Positions 32,781 through 41,360 of a stretch of 64,000 bases of DNA are shown piece by piece. Source of the stretch: Sphingomonas ginsenosidimutans (lineage in GTDB: Bacteria; Pseudomonadota; Alphaproteobacteria; Sphingomonadales; Sphingomonadaceae); NCBI RefSeq assembly GCF_002374835.1, contig NZ_NWVD01000003.1:124001-188000 (forward strand), in the 5' to 3' direction. The notes under the pieces are model-generated. The model worked only from the letters and a program-made list of their open reading frames with translations, ran no database searches and was not told where the DNA came from. A program made the translations under genes and the position numbers. Each line of letters opens with the position of its first letter. The first letter of the stretch is position 1.

Positions 32781-34955
32781 ATGGCCCGCGCCCGTTCCTC
32801 CGCAACCCGTACCGCCGCCCCGCCGGCATGGCGCCGCCGGCTGATGCTGGCGGTCAAGATATCCGCGTTCCTGGCGGTGCTGGGGCTGGGGGCGCTGGCG
32901 ACCGCCGTGTTCATCGCGCGATCGCAGCTGCCCAGTTTCGAAAGCCTCAAATCCTCCCCCAACGGGCAGATGATCCGCGTCCATGCCGCCGACGGATCGG
33001 TGCTGGTGTCGCTGGGGCCGAGCTATGGTGAATGGCTGCCGTATGATCGCATCCCCGCGGTGATGCGCGACGCGACGATCGCGGTCGAGGACCGGCGGTT
33101 CCGCAGCCACCTGGGCGTCGACCCGATCGGCATAGCGCGATCGGTGATGATCCGCATCGAACGCGGCCGCTGGGTGCAGGGCGGGTCGACCGTCACGCAG
33201 CAGCTGGCGCGCAACATCTTCCTGAACAATCAGAAGAAATTCGGGCGCAAGTTTCGCGAATGGATCCTCGCGCTCGCGCTGGAGCGCAAGTTCGACAAGG
33301 ACCAGATCCTCGAGCTGTATCTGAACAAGGTCTACTATGGCGGGGGCGCATACGGCATCGACGCGGCCAGCCGGAAATTCTTCGGCCATGGTGCCGACCG
33401 GCTGAGCCTGGCCGAGGCGGCGGTAATCGCCGGGCTGGTCAAGGCGCCGTCCAATTATTCCCCGACCGCCGACGCCGATGCCGCCAAGGGGCGGGCAGGC
33501 GTCGTGCTGCAGCAGATGGTGCGCAACGGCTTCGTCACGCAGGCGCAGGCCGCCAGCGCCGATCCGGGCGAGGTGAAGCTCGCCCCCCCCGCGCGGCAGA
33601 ACAGCGTGCGCTATTTCACCGACTGGGCGCTGCCGCAGCTGGACCTGCTGATCGACGAGACGGTCAAGCCGCTGGAGGTGTGGACCACGCTGGACCCCGC
33701 GATGCAGCGTGAGGCGGATGCCGCGATCCGCGCCAACGTGCCCAAGGGCGCACAGGGCGCGCTGGTGGCGATCGACCGCGACGGCGCGGTGCGCGCGATG
33801 GTGGGCGGGACCGATTACGTCAGCTCGATCTACAACCGCGCCACCCAGGCGCAGCGCCAGCCGGGATCGGCGTTCAAGCTGTTCGTCTATCTCGCCGCGC
33901 TGGAAGCCGGGCGGACGCCAGAGGACAAGGAGATCGACGAGCCGGTGACGATCGACGGCTGGTCGCCGCGCAACGATTCGCGCCGCAATTCGGGCGAGGT
34001 CACGCTGCGCACCGCCTTCGCCTATTCGCTCAACACGATCGCCGCGAAGCTGGGGCAGGCGGTGGGGTTCCAGACCGTCGCCGACATGGCACGCCGGTTC
34101 GGCATCACCACCCCGGTCAACACCCATCCGTCGATGGTGCTGGGCACCTCGGACGTGCGGCTGATCGACATGACCCACGCCTTCGCCAGTATCGGCAACA
34201 AGGGCGTCGACGTCGCACCGTTCGGCATCACCCGCGTCACCGCCGAGAATGAGACGATCTACACGCATGAGGTGGACCGCAGCCGCGTGCTGGTGGCCCC
34301 CACCGTCGCGGCGCAAATGACCGACCTGTTGCAGACCGCGGTCAACACCGGCACGGGCCGCGCGGCGCAGATCGGTCGCCCGGTGGCGGGCAAGACCGGT
34401 ACCACCACCAGCAGCAAGGACGGCTGGTTCCTGGGCTTCTCCTCCGGGCTGACCACGGGCATCTGGATGGGGCGCGACGATGCCCGGCCGGTCGCCGGGC
34501 TGCACGGCGGCACGGCGCCCGCGCGCGCCTTCGCGCAGTTCATGAAGGCGGCGGTCGCGGGCCGACCGATCGAGCAGTTCGACACGCAGGTGACGCTGCC
34601 CGAGGCGCAGCTGGAGCCTGATGCCGAGAGCTATTACGGCGCGCCCGACAATATGAGCTTCGTCGACGACGACGGGAACCCGCTGCCGGTGGATGCTCCG
34701 CGCGCGCCGGCGGGCGACCCGGATTACTACCCCGATCGCCCCGGCGGCCCGCCGCCGCCGGCCGGCATCCAGCAACCCTTGCAGGGGCCACAGCGCCCGC
34801 GCGACGACCTGGCGCCGCCCGATACCGGGGGCGAACGGCTGGACCAGGACTGGCTGGATCGAGTGACCGGCCAGGGTGTGCCCCGCCGCGATCCGCGTCG
34901 CGACCCCGGGCGCGCTCAGCCGCCGCGCGAATCCCCGGACCGCCCGAACCAGTGA
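32781..34955 (+). CDS. Class A penicillin-binding protein (PBP1A family)
   Basis: A 724-residue bifunctional peptidoglycan synthase. A cytoplasmic basic N terminus and one membrane helix (about 21-46) precede the GT51 transglycosylase domain, with Val-Glu-Asp-Arg-Arg-Phe and Gly-Gly-Ser-Thr-Val-Thr-Gln-Gln. The transpeptidase domain has the nucleophile in Gly-Ser-Ala-Phe-Lys, then Ser-Leu-Asn and Lys-Thr-Gly-Thr-Thr. The last 90 or so residues are Pro-, Gly- and Asp-rich and probably disordered. It polymerises and cross-links glycan chains in the periplasm. Its end overlaps the convergent ygjP gene by 40 bases. Confidence 0.94.
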   Translation: MARARSSATRTAAPPAWRRRLMLAVKISAFLAVLGLGALATAVFIARSQLPSFESLKSSPNGQMIRVHAADGSVLVSLGPSYGEWLPYDRIPAVMRDATIAVEDRRFRSHLGVDPIGIARSVMIRIERGRWVQGGSTVTQQLARNIFLNNQKKFGRKFREWILALALERKFDKDQILELYLNKVYYGGGAYGIDAASRKFFGHGADRLSLAEAAVIAGLVKAPSNYSPTADADAAKGRAGVVLQQMVRNGFVTQAQAASADPGEVKLAPPARQNSVRYFTDWALPQLDLLIDETVKPLEVWTTLDPAMQREADAAIRANVPKGAQGALVAIDRDGAVRAMVGGTDYVSSIYNRATQAQRQPGSAFKLFVYLAALEAGRTPEDKEIDEPVTIDGWSPRNDSRRNSGEVTLRTAFAYSLNTIAAKLGQAVGFQTVADMARRFGITTPVNTHPSMVLGTSDVRLIDMTHAFASIGNKGVDVAPFGITRVTAENETIYTHEVDRSRVLVAPTVAAQMTDLLQTAVNTGTGRAAQIGRPVAGKTGTTTSSKDGWFLGFSSGLTTGIWMGRDDARPVAGLHGGTAPARAFAQFMKAAVAGRPIEQFDTQVTLPEAQLEPDAESYYGAPDNMSFVDDDGNPLPVDAPRAPAGDPDYYPDRPGGPPPPAGIQQPLQGPQRPRDDLAPPDTGGERLDQDWLDRVTGQGVPRRDPRRDPGRAQPPRESPDRPNQ

Positions 34956-35620
34956 AGCGCCGCGCCATGCGCGCGCAGCCACCAACGCTCGGCCACAGGA
35001 TCGCGCCCATAAAGCGTCGCGACCAGCGCATGGAACGCGGGCGAATGGTTCATGTGGACGCGGTGCGCCACCTCGTGCGCGGCGGTCGCGCGGCGCACCT
35101 CGGCGGGCGCCAGGATCAGCCGCCAGCTGTAGCGGATCGCGCCATGCGAGGCGCAGCTGCCCCAGCGGCCGCGCGGATCGCCGACCGTCACCCCGGTCAC
35201 CCCCACCCCCGCGCGCGCGGCGTAGAAAGCGGTGTCGTCCGCCAGCACCGCCAACGCGTGGCGGCGTAGCCAGGCCGCGACGCGGCGCGGCACCATCTCC
35301 GCCGGCCCGCCGACGACCAGCCGGTCTCCCTCAAGCCGCGGCAGCCGCCCGGCGCCCGCATCCCAGACGATGCGGCGGTCGACGCCCTCCACCGGCACGA
35401 TCGCGTCGGCGACGAACGGGCGCGGGTGCGGCAGCATATTGCGCTGGCGTTCGATCCACTCGCCCTGCCCGCGCGCCCACTCCAGCGCGCGCTGCAGCGA
35501 GGCGCGCGGCGGCAGCGTCAGCCGCGCCCGCCCGCTGACCGGATCGAACGACAATTTCGTGCGGCGCGCCTGCGGGTGGCGGACGACATCGACGTCGCCA
35601 TCCTCCAGCCCCACGCTCAC
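34916..35620 (-). CDS. YgjP-like metallopeptidase (DUF45, M48-related)
   Basis: A 234-residue protein with the zinc motif His-Glu-Val-Ala-His near the C terminus, followed by Asn-His-Ser-Pro-Ala-Phe-His and preceded by Arg-Trp-Gly-Ser-Cys, all hallmarks of the YgjP/WLM family. It is probably a cytoplasmic peptidase; its targets are not known. It is the last gene of sco-ycgN-ygjP and overlaps the ycgN stop by 4 bases. Its own 3' end is antisense to the last 40 bases of the PBP gene. Confidence 0.9.
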   Translation of the reverse strand: MSVGLEDGDVDVVRHPQARRTKLSFDPVSGRARLTLPPRASLQRALEWARGQGEWIERQRNMLPHPRPFVADAIVPVEGVDRRIVWDAGAGRLPRLEGDRLVVGGPAEMVPRRVAAWLRRHALAVLADDTAFYAARAGVGVTGVTVGDPRGRWGSCASHGAIRYSWRLILAPAEVRRATAAHEVAHRVHMNHSPAFHALVATLYGRDPVAERWWLRAHGAALHWFGRSGDSRGG

Positions 35621-36060
35621 AGCGTGCGGTCGACCATGTGATGTTCGAGGTCGCCGGCGTCATCCTCGCTGATCGTCCAGCCACGCACCGATTCGCCTAC
35701 GCGGTGCACCGCCTCGCGATCGCCCGAGACGAGATAATGCCAGTCGGGCAGCGGCAGCCCCGCGGCACGCAGGCGATAGGCGCAGGTCGACGGCAGCCAG
35801 TCGATCGAATCGACATTGCCCGCCGTCAGCCGCACGCATTCGCTGACGAAGGCGCGGCGGTGACGATAGTTGGAACATTGCCCGCTGCGCCGGTCAAGCA
35901 GGCGGCACGCGACGTTGGTCGCGATCAGCTCACCGGTCTCTTCATCCTCCAGCTTGTGCAGGCAGCATTTGCCGCAGCCGTCGCACAGCGCCTCCCACTG
36001 TGCGCGGTCGAGCTTCGCAAGCGGCACGTCGTCCCAGAAGCGGCCGGTCAATGCGCCCAT
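35617..36060 (-). CDS. YcgN/YkgJ family cysteine cluster protein
   Basis: A 147-residue UPF0260-type protein with clustered cysteines: Cys-Asp-Gly-Cys-Gly-Lys-Cys-Cys near residues 26-33, another Cys near 52, Gln-Cys-Ser-Asn-Tyr and Ser-Glu-Cys. These may bind zinc or an Fe-S cluster. The role is not established. Its start overlaps the end of the SCO gene by 13 bases. Confidence 0.9.
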   Translation of the reverse strand: MGALTGRFWDDVPLAKLDRAQWEALCDGCGKCCLHKLEDEETGELIATNVACRLLDRRSGQCSNYRHRRAFVSECVRLTAGNVDSIDWLPSTCAYRLRAAGLPLPDWHYLVSGDREAVHRVGESVRGWTISEDDAGDLEHHMVDRTL

Positions 36061-36641
36061 TTCGTCACCTCGTCCGCGATCGCCTGCGGCGGGCCTTCGG
36101 GCAGCAGCGCCAGCGGCTTGCCGTCGGGACCGAACAGATAGATCTGGCGGCTGTGGTCCATCATATAGCCGTCGGCAGTGCCGGCGCCGCGCGCGTAATA
36201 GATGCCATATTCCTTCGCGGTCTTCGCGATCGCCTCCGCACTGCCGGTCAGCCCGACCAGCCGGGGGTGGAAGGCGGCGGTGAACTTCTTGAGCACCGCG
36301 GGCGTATCGCGCGCGGGATCGACGGTGACGAAGATCGGCACGATCCGTTTGCCGAGCGCCGCATCCTTCGCCTCGACCAGCTTCAGCGCGGCGGAGATGT
36401 TCTGGACATCGACCGGGCAGACGTCCGGGCAGAAGGTGTAGCCGAAATAGACGATACGATAGCGGCCCGCGAAATCGCGGTCGGTGACGGTGCGGCCGTT
36501 CTGGTCGGTCAGCGTGAACGGCCCGCCGATCCGCGCCCCCGCCAGCGGCGGGGTGGCGGCGGGCTGGGCCGAACAGGCCGCGAGCGCCAGCGCGAGCGCG
36601 GCGGCGACCCGGCGACCCGCGGGCAGGATGGGCATGTTCAT
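36048..36641 (-). CDS. SCO family copper chaperone lipoprotein
   Basis: A 197-residue thioredoxin-fold protein with a lipoprotein signal (Leu-Ala-Ala-Cys, about Cys23). The SCO copper-binding motif Cys-Pro-Asp-Val-Cys-Pro lies near residues 72-77, and the conserved distal His is in Met-Asp-His-Ser-Arg. It should deliver copper to, or reduce, the CuA centre of cytochrome oxidase at the outer face of the inner membrane. It leads the sco-ycgN-ygjP operon and is divergent from the ankyrin gene. Confidence 0.93.
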   Translation of the reverse strand: MNMPILPAGRRVAAALALALAACSAQPAATPPLAGARIGGPFTLTDQNGRTVTDRDFAGRYRIVYFGYTFCPDVCPVDVQNISAALKLVEAKDAALGKRIVPIFVTVDPARDTPAVLKKFTAAFHPRLVGLTGSAEAIAKTAKEYGIYYARGAGTADGYMMDHSRQIYLFGPDGKPLALLPEGPPQAIADEVTKWAH

Positions 36642-36704
36642 GGCGGGGCCAGATGTGATGCGTTATAGGGTGGTGCGCAACCCCGCCTGCAACGATCGAG
36701 GCCT

Positions 36705-37313
36705 ATGTTCCGTCGCTCCCTCCGCCCGCTTTTCGGTACCGCCCTGCTGGTGACCGCTGCCGCTCCCGTCGCTGCGCAACAGCAGTCGCAAAGCTACAAG
36801 TTCCTCGACGCGGTGCGAAAGGGTGACGGCAACGCGGTCATCTCGATCCTCGACCAGCCGGGGCAGACGATCATCAACACCCGTGACGTCACCAATGGCG
36901 AGGGCGCGCTGCACATCGTGGTGAAGCGCGGCGATTCGACGTATCTGCGCTATCTGCTGGCCAAGGGCGCCGATCCGAACATCCGCGACGGGCATGGCGA
37001 CACGCCGATGCTGCTGGCGGTCCAGTACGGCCAGCCGGAGATCGTCAAGATCCTCGCGGCGGCGAAGGCCAATGCCAACCTCGCCAACGGCAGCGGCGAG
37101 ACGCCGCTGATCCGCGCGGTGCAGCGCCGCGACCTGACGCTGGTGCGCGAAGTGCTGGCGGCGGGCGGCAACCCCGACCAGACCGACAATGTCGCGGGCC
37201 TTTCGGCGCGTGATTATGCCGCGCGCGATGCCCGCGCGACCGCGATCGCGAAATTGTTCGACGATACGCCCAAGCAGACGGTGCGCGCGGTCGCGGGGCC
37301 GAAGCTGCGCTGA
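36705..37313 (+). CDS. Exported ankyrin repeat protein
   Basis: A 202-residue protein with a signal peptide of about 24 residues (ending Val-Ala-Ala-Gln). Four or so ankyrin repeats follow, visible as Gly-Ala-Leu-His-Ile-Val-Val, Gly-Asp-Thr-Pro-Met-Leu-Leu-Ala-Val and Gly-Glu-Thr-Pro-Leu-Ile-Arg-Ala-Val. Periplasmic ankyrin proteins in related bacteria often protect or bind partner enzymes such as catalase, but no partner is adjacent. It is the only plus-strand gene between 35 and 44 kb. Confidence 0.85.
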   Translation: MFRRSLRPLFGTALLVTAAAPVAAQQQSQSYKFLDAVRKGDGNAVISILDQPGQTIINTRDVTNGEGALHIVVKRGDSTYLRYLLAKGADPNIRDGHGDTPMLLAVQYGQPEIVKILAAAKANANLANGSGETPLIRAVQRRDLTLVREVLAAGGNPDQTDNVAGLSARDYAARDARATAIAKLFDDTPKQTVRAVAGPKLR

Positions 37314-37332
37314 ACCGGCGCGAGCGGGGGGG

Positions 37333-37839
37333 TCAGAACCCCTGCACCGCTTCCGGATCGTGCGCCGCGATCAACCGGCGCGCGGCGCGGCGCGCGAAGG
37401 CGAGCGTGCAGCGCTTGCGGACATGCGCGGGCAACGGATTGGTCCGCGCCTCGCGCACGATCGCGGCGTCGTAGCGATCCGCGACGATCAGCCCGGTGCG
37501 TTCGGGCAGGAACGCCGCGCCGTCGATCGGTGAGGCATCGAACCCCGCCGGCACCGCCCAGTAGAAGCGGTCGCAATGGGCGAGATAATCCTGCCACTTG
37601 GCATCGCCGAGCAGGTCGGCGCGCGACACCTTGATCTCCACGATCACCAATTGCCCGCGCGCATCGATCGCCATCAGATCGGCACGGCGCCCGCCGTCCA
37701 GCGGCACCTCGGCAATGGCGGTCAGTTCGTGGCGCAGCAGCATCCGCGTCACGCCGCGCGCCACATCGGCGGCGCACAGCGCATCGGACGCGGGATCAGC
37801 GGAGCAGGGCTCAAGGCAGGAGGAGGGGGTCGTCAGCAT
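37333..37839 (-). CDS. mmcB: MmcB family DNA repair protein
   Basis: A 168-residue protein with a PD-(D/E)xK nuclease core: Arg-Ala-Asp-Leu-Met-Ala-Ile followed by Leu-Val-Ile-Val-Glu-Ile-Lys-Val-Ser. An Asp-Tyr-Leu-Ala-His-Cys-Asp-Arg-Phe-Tyr-Trp segment is typical of the MmcB family. In Caulobacter MmcB is an SOS-linked factor that works with mutagenic repair. The first 20 or so residues contain two Cys and are poorly conserved, so a later start is possible. Confidence 0.85.
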   Translation of the reverse strand: MLTTPSSCLEPCSADPASDALCAADVARGVTRMLLRHELTAIAEVPLDGGRRADLMAIDARGQLVIVEIKVSRADLLGDAKWQDYLAHCDRFYWAVPAGFDASPIDGAAFLPERTGLIVADRYDAAIVREARTNPLPAHVRKRCTLAFARRAARRLIAAHDPEAVQGF

Positions 37840-37902
37840 CGTCCCCCGAATAGAACATCATGCGAACAGACGCAAAGCCTGTCCGCGCGACGCGCGGCCG
37901 GT

Positions 37903-38565
37903 TTAGCGATAGAAGATGTGGTTGCCGATCGCCGCGACCTTCACCCGCGAGGGGCGGCCGACGTGGCGGGCGTTGAAATACATCGCCTCGGACGCATTGC
38001 TTTCCCAGGCGTTCTTCAGCGCCACCTTGGCGACGGCGACCGCGGTGCGCCAGTCGTTGTTGACCGGGGCGCTGGGGATCTTCCCGCCCCGGACGAACGA
38101 GAACTGGCCGCGCTGGGTGATGACGTCGCACACGCTGCCGCCGAAACGGCGCGACTGCGAGCGGTTGAGGATCACCTCCGCGACGGCGAGCTGGCCGGCG
38201 AGCGGTTCGCCGCGCGATTCGAAATAGATCGCGCCGGCCAGGCAACGCAGGTCTTCGCCGGCGTTCGAGGGCACCGACTGATCGGCGACCGCCGCGGCCA
38301 GGGTGGGATAGGCGACCTCTTCCTCGACGTCGTCGGACGGAGTGGCGGAGGTATCGGCTGCGGTCTGGGCGGAAAGCGGTGTCGTCGTGGCGACGATCGC
38401 GGGAATCGGGGCGGGAACCGGCGCCGGCGCGGCGAGTTGGTTCACCGAAGCGGTGGTGGGAAGCGTGGGCGACTCAGCGGCAATGCCCGCGGAGCTTTGG
38501 GCGATCATCCCGACCAGCGAAAGAGAAAGCGCGGCAAAGGTAGCGACGCGCGAGGCAAACGACAT
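37903..38565 (-). CDS. Cell wall hydrolase (SleB-type)
   Basis: A 220-residue exported protein. The signal region is about 29 residues, a Pro/Ala/Thr-rich linker of about 70 follows, and the Hydrolase_2 domain covers the last 115. It contains Ala-Ile-Tyr-Phe-Glu-Ser-Arg-Gly-Glu (catalytic Glu), Gln-Phe-Ser-Phe and Ala-Met-Tyr-Phe-Asn-Ala. It probably cleaves glycan strands of peptidoglycan in the periplasm. The gene is monocistronic, with a 170-base gap upstream holding no other recognisable gene. Confidence 0.9.
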   Translation of the reverse strand: MSFASRVATFAALSLSLVGMIAQSSAGIAAESPTLPTTASVNQLAAPAPVPAPIPAIVATTTPLSAQTAADTSATPSDDVEEEVAYPTLAAAVADQSVPSNAGEDLRCLAGAIYFESRGEPLAGQLAVAEVILNRSQSRRFGGSVCDVITQRGQFSFVRGGKIPSAPVNNDWRTAVAVAKVALKNAWESNASEAMYFNARHVGRPSRVKVAAIGNHIFYR

Positions 38566-38735
38566 TCGACAACAACGATATGCGGTGGGTATGCGGAAAC
38601 GATCGCCGGTGAAGCGTTAAAGCCCCCAGGATCGCCCGGATTCCCCCCCGGCTGCGTCACCGTCCGATATCGCACACCGGCGCGGCACAACGCGAAACAC
38701 GATGCGCCGTCTATTCCCGGCAAACGTTAACAGGG

Positions 38736-39071
38736 TCAATCTGACAGGATCGTTTCAGCGACGAACCGTTCGGCGCCTGCGACGCTCAGTTCCACGACCC
38801 ACAGATCGGGGTCGCGCGCGCGGCGGGCGCGCCAATATTCCTCGACGTCGCGCTCCTCGCCGCTGGCCGGGCCGCACGCGACCATCGAGTCGCGGTCGTC
38901 CAGTCCGCGCATCCGCTCGATCGCGCGCATGTGCCGGCCCTCCCCCATCAGGATCAGCAGCGCGCCGGTCGCCGGATCGCCCGACGCGCGCACCATCCCC
39001 ATCCCGCCCGAATCGCTGACCCGCCGCAGCAGCGCCGCGACCGACAGATGCGTGGGCAGCCGCGCGCTCAC
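38736..39071 (-). CDS. DUF1491 family protein
   Basis: A 111-residue protein starting at a GTG that overlaps the upstream thioesterase stop. DUF1491 features are the N-terminal Ser-Ala-Arg-Leu-Pro-Thr-His and a later Glu-Tyr-Trp-Arg-Ala-Arg-Arg-Ala-Arg-Asp-Pro-Asp-Leu-Trp. The family is largely restricted to alphaproteobacteria and has no known function. It ends the hpf-ptsN-thioesterase-DUF1491 series. Confidence 0.88.
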   Translation of the reverse strand: MSARLPTHLSVAALLRRVSDSGGMGMVRASGDPATGALLILMGEGRHMRAIERMRGLDDRDSMVACGPASGEERDVEEYWRARRARDPDLWVVELSVAGAERFVAETILSD

Positions 39072-39523
39072 CCCGCGGCGTAGCCCGGCAGCGTCGCGAG
39101 CGGGATGCGCGAGCGCATGAACGTGCCGGTGCCGCGCGCCACTTCCTCGCCATCGGCGGCAACCAGCCGCGCCTCGGCGATGAACACGCGGCGCTGGCCG
39201 CTGATCCAGCGACCCTCCGCCACCACCGGTCCTTCGCCCATCGGCCGAGTCAGCAGCAGGCTGAACTGCGTGGTCAGCAGGAAGCGATCGGTGACCAGGC
39301 TGTTGCAGGCGTAGAACGCCGCATCGTCCAGCATCTTGAAGTAGCTGGTGCCGTGCGCGGCGCCGGCGGCGTGGAAATGGCGCTGGTCCACGGTGAAATG
39401 GATGCGCGATTCGCCCGCCGCCGGGATCGCCAGCCGCGATTCGAAGAAGCGGTTGATCGGCGCCGCCGCATAAAGCGATTCGAGCGCGCGATAATGCGCC
39501 TGTGCCCCCTCAGGCGGCGTCAC
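39068..39523 (-). CDS. PaaI family thioesterase
   Basis: A 151-residue hotdog-fold protein read from the GTG at 39523, which lies inside the end of ptsN (14-base overlap). Supporting features are His-Gly-Thr-Ser-Tyr-Phe-Lys-Met-Leu-Asp-Asp-Ala-Ala and the C-terminal beta strand Ala-Arg-Gly-Thr-Gly-Thr-Phe. It likely hydrolyses an acyl-CoA. Overlap with both neighbours suggests a single mRNA with ptsN and DUF1491. Confidence 0.85.
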   Translation of the reverse strand: MTPPEGAQAHYRALESLYAAAPINRFFESRLAIPAAGESRIHFTVDQRHFHAAGAAHGTSYFKMLDDAAFYACNSLVTDRFLLTTQFSLLLTRPMGEGPVVAEGRWISGQRRVFIAEARLVAADGEEVARGTGTFMRSRIPLATLPGYAAG

Positions 39524-39977
39524 GGCCAAGATCCGATGCCAGCAGCGCGTAGATGGCGTCGGGCGATCCCGCACCGCGCAGTTTCGCGACGAACAGCCGG
39601 TCGCGGAACCGCCGCGACACGCGCGCCAGCGCCTTGAGATGCTCGGCGCCGGCGCGCGGCGGCGACAGCATCGCGACGACCACATCCACCGGACGGTCGT
39701 CCACCGCATCGAAATCGACCGGCTGCGCCAGCCGCGCGACGCCGATGACGATCCGTTCCAGCCCGGCGACGCGCGCGTGCGGAATCGCTACGCCACCGCC
39801 GAAACCGGTCGACCCCGCCTTCTCCCGCGCCGCCAGCGCCTCCGCCACGGCGCGCGGGTCCAGCCCCAGCGCCGGGGCCATCAGGCCGCCGAGCTGGGGA
39901 AACAGGCTTTTTCGTGAGGCCGCGGACAGGTCCACGGCGACCAGCTCGGGCATGAGCAGGTCACTCAGGTCGGTCAT
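39510..39977 (-). CDS. ptsN: PTS IIA-like nitrogen regulatory protein PtsN
   Basis: A 155-residue EIIA-Ntr domain. The phosphorylation site is His in Gly-Gly-Val-Ala-Ile-Pro-His-Ala-Arg near residue 69. It is the last phosphoacceptor of the nitrogen PTS, controlling potassium transport, stringent response or carbon storage in proteobacteria rather than sugar uptake. It follows hpf by 33 bases, the usual neighbour. Neither rpoN nor the other PTS-Ntr genes are in the window. Confidence 0.94.
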   Translation of the reverse strand: MTDLSDLLMPELVAVDLSAASRKSLFPQLGGLMAPALGLDPRAVAEALAAREKAGSTGFGGGVAIPHARVAGLERIVIGVARLAQPVDFDAVDDRPVDVVVAMLSPPRAGAEHLKALARVSRRFRDRLFVAKLRGAGSPDAIYALLASDLGRDAA

Positions 39978-40010
39978 GGGGATCGTTTCTTTGAAAGGAG
40001 CAGGACGGCA

Positions 40011-40601
40011 TCATCCGCCGCGCTGCGGTTCGACCCAGCCGATCGTCCCGTCGCCGCGGCGATAGACCATGTTGTACGCGCCGGTGCCGGCGTTCTTGAA
40101 CAGCAATGCCTGGGTGTTGCGCAGGTCCAGCATCATCACCGCATCGGACACGCTGGCGTCGGGGACGTCGACACGGGTTTCGGCGATCACCAGCGGCGCA
40201 TCGCCGGCATCCTCCTCATCGACCGGCTCCGCGAACAGCGTGTAGCCGGCATTGTCATAGCCGCTGCGATCCTGTTCAGCGGCGATCTCCGCATGGGCGG
40301 GCGAGCGATCCTTGAGCCGGCGGGTGTAGCGGCGCAGCTGCTTCTCAATCTTGTCGGCGGCGCCGTCGAAGCACAGATGCGCGTCGTGCGCGCCATGCCC
40401 GCCCTTCAGCACCAGCCCGCGCGTGACGTGCGCGACGATGTCGCACTTGAAGCCCGCATCGTGCGGGCCCTTGCCGAAGGTGACTTCGGCGGAAATGGCG
40501 CGGGCGAAATATTTGTCCGCGATACCCTGGAGCCGGTCCTGCACATGCGACTTCAGCGCATCGCCGATCGTCACCTGATGACCTGAAACCCGGATATCCA
40601 T
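40011..40601 (-). CDS. hpf: Ribosome hibernation promoting factor, long form
   Basis: A 196-residue protein. The N-terminal HPF/RaiA domain (residues 1-105) begins MDIRVSGHQVTIGDALKSH. A linker and a C-terminal dimerisation domain follow, ending Ala-Tyr-Asn-Met-Val-Tyr-Arg-Arg-Gly-Asp-Gly-Thr-Ile-Gly. The long form dimerises 70S ribosomes to 100S in stationary phase. It precedes ptsN. Confidence 0.95.
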   Translation of the reverse strand: MDIRVSGHQVTIGDALKSHVQDRLQGIADKYFARAISAEVTFGKGPHDAGFKCDIVAHVTRGLVLKGGHGAHDAHLCFDGAADKIEKQLRRYTRRLKDRSPAHAEIAAEQDRSGYDNAGYTLFAEPVDEEDAGDAPLVIAETRVDVPDASVSDAVMMLDLRNTQALLFKNAGTGAYNMVYRRGDGTIGWVEPQRGG

Positions 40602-40657
40602 AAGCTGCTCTCCATGTCGTCGTACCGGCCCGGCCCCTTATCGCCGGTACGTCGGCG

Positions 40658-41350
40658 TCAACCGGACGCCGCGGTCCCCCACAACGGTTCTTTTATCTTC
40701 TGAACAAACGCAGCATGCGCCGCCAGTTCCTCCGGCGGTGCGGAAAAGACACGCAGCGGGCGTGCGCGCGGCGGCGCGGCGGGCGCCGCCGCAACGATGA
40801 CCGGCGCGGCGGACTCGCTGACCAGCCCCAGCCCGATCTGCCGCCCGCCGAGCAGTTCGACATAGACCTGCGCCAGCAATTGCGCGTCGAGCAGCGCGCC
40901 GTGCAGCACGCGGTGCGAACGGTCGACACCGAAGCGGCTGCACAGCGCGTCCAGCGTATGCTTGGCCCCGGGGTGCCGCGTGCGCGCAATCTGCAGCGTA
41001 TCGACCATCCGCGACCGGCATACCGGGTCGCGCCCGCAGCGTTCCAGCTCGCCGTTCAGGAAGGAAAAGTCGAACCCGGCATTGTGCGCGACCAAGGGCG
41101 CATCGCCGATGAACTCCAGCAGCCCGTCGACCCCGGCGGCGAACACCGGATGCTTGGAGAGGAAGTCGATGCGCAGCCCGTGCACCCGCGCCGCTTCCTC
41201 CGGCACGTCGCGCTCGGGATGGAAATAGGCGTGGAAGGTGCGCCCGGTCTCACACCGGTTGACCAGCTCGACGCAGCCAATCTCGACCATCCGGTCGCCG
41301 CCCGCGAAGCTGAGGCCGGTGGTTTCGGTATCGAAGACGATTTCGCGCAT
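40658..41350 (-). CDS. dnaQ: DNA polymerase III epsilon subunit (proofreading exonuclease)
   Basis: A 230-residue DEDDh exonuclease from the ATG at 41350. Exo I is Phe-Asp-Thr-Glu-Thr-Thr-Gly, exo II is Ala-His-Asn-Ala-Gly-Phe-Asp, and exo III is His-Gly-Ala-Leu-Leu-Asp-Ala. It removes mispaired nucleotides for the replicative polymerase. It starts 10 bases after coaE, the usual alphaproteobacterial order coaE-dnaQ. An upstream in-frame extension to 41422 is unlike known DnaQ. Confidence 0.94.
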   Translation of the reverse strand: MREIVFDTETTGLSFAGGDRMVEIGCVELVNRCETGRTFHAYFHPERDVPEEAARVHGLRIDFLSKHPVFAAGVDGLLEFIGDAPLVAHNAGFDFSFLNGELERCGRDPVCRSRMVDTLQIARTRHPGAKHTLDALCSRFGVDRSHRVLHGALLDAQLLAQVYVELLGGRQIGLGLVSESAAPVIVAAAPAAPPRARPLRVFSAPPEELAAHAAFVQKIKEPLWGTAASG

Positions 41351-41360
41351 GGTCGGATCG

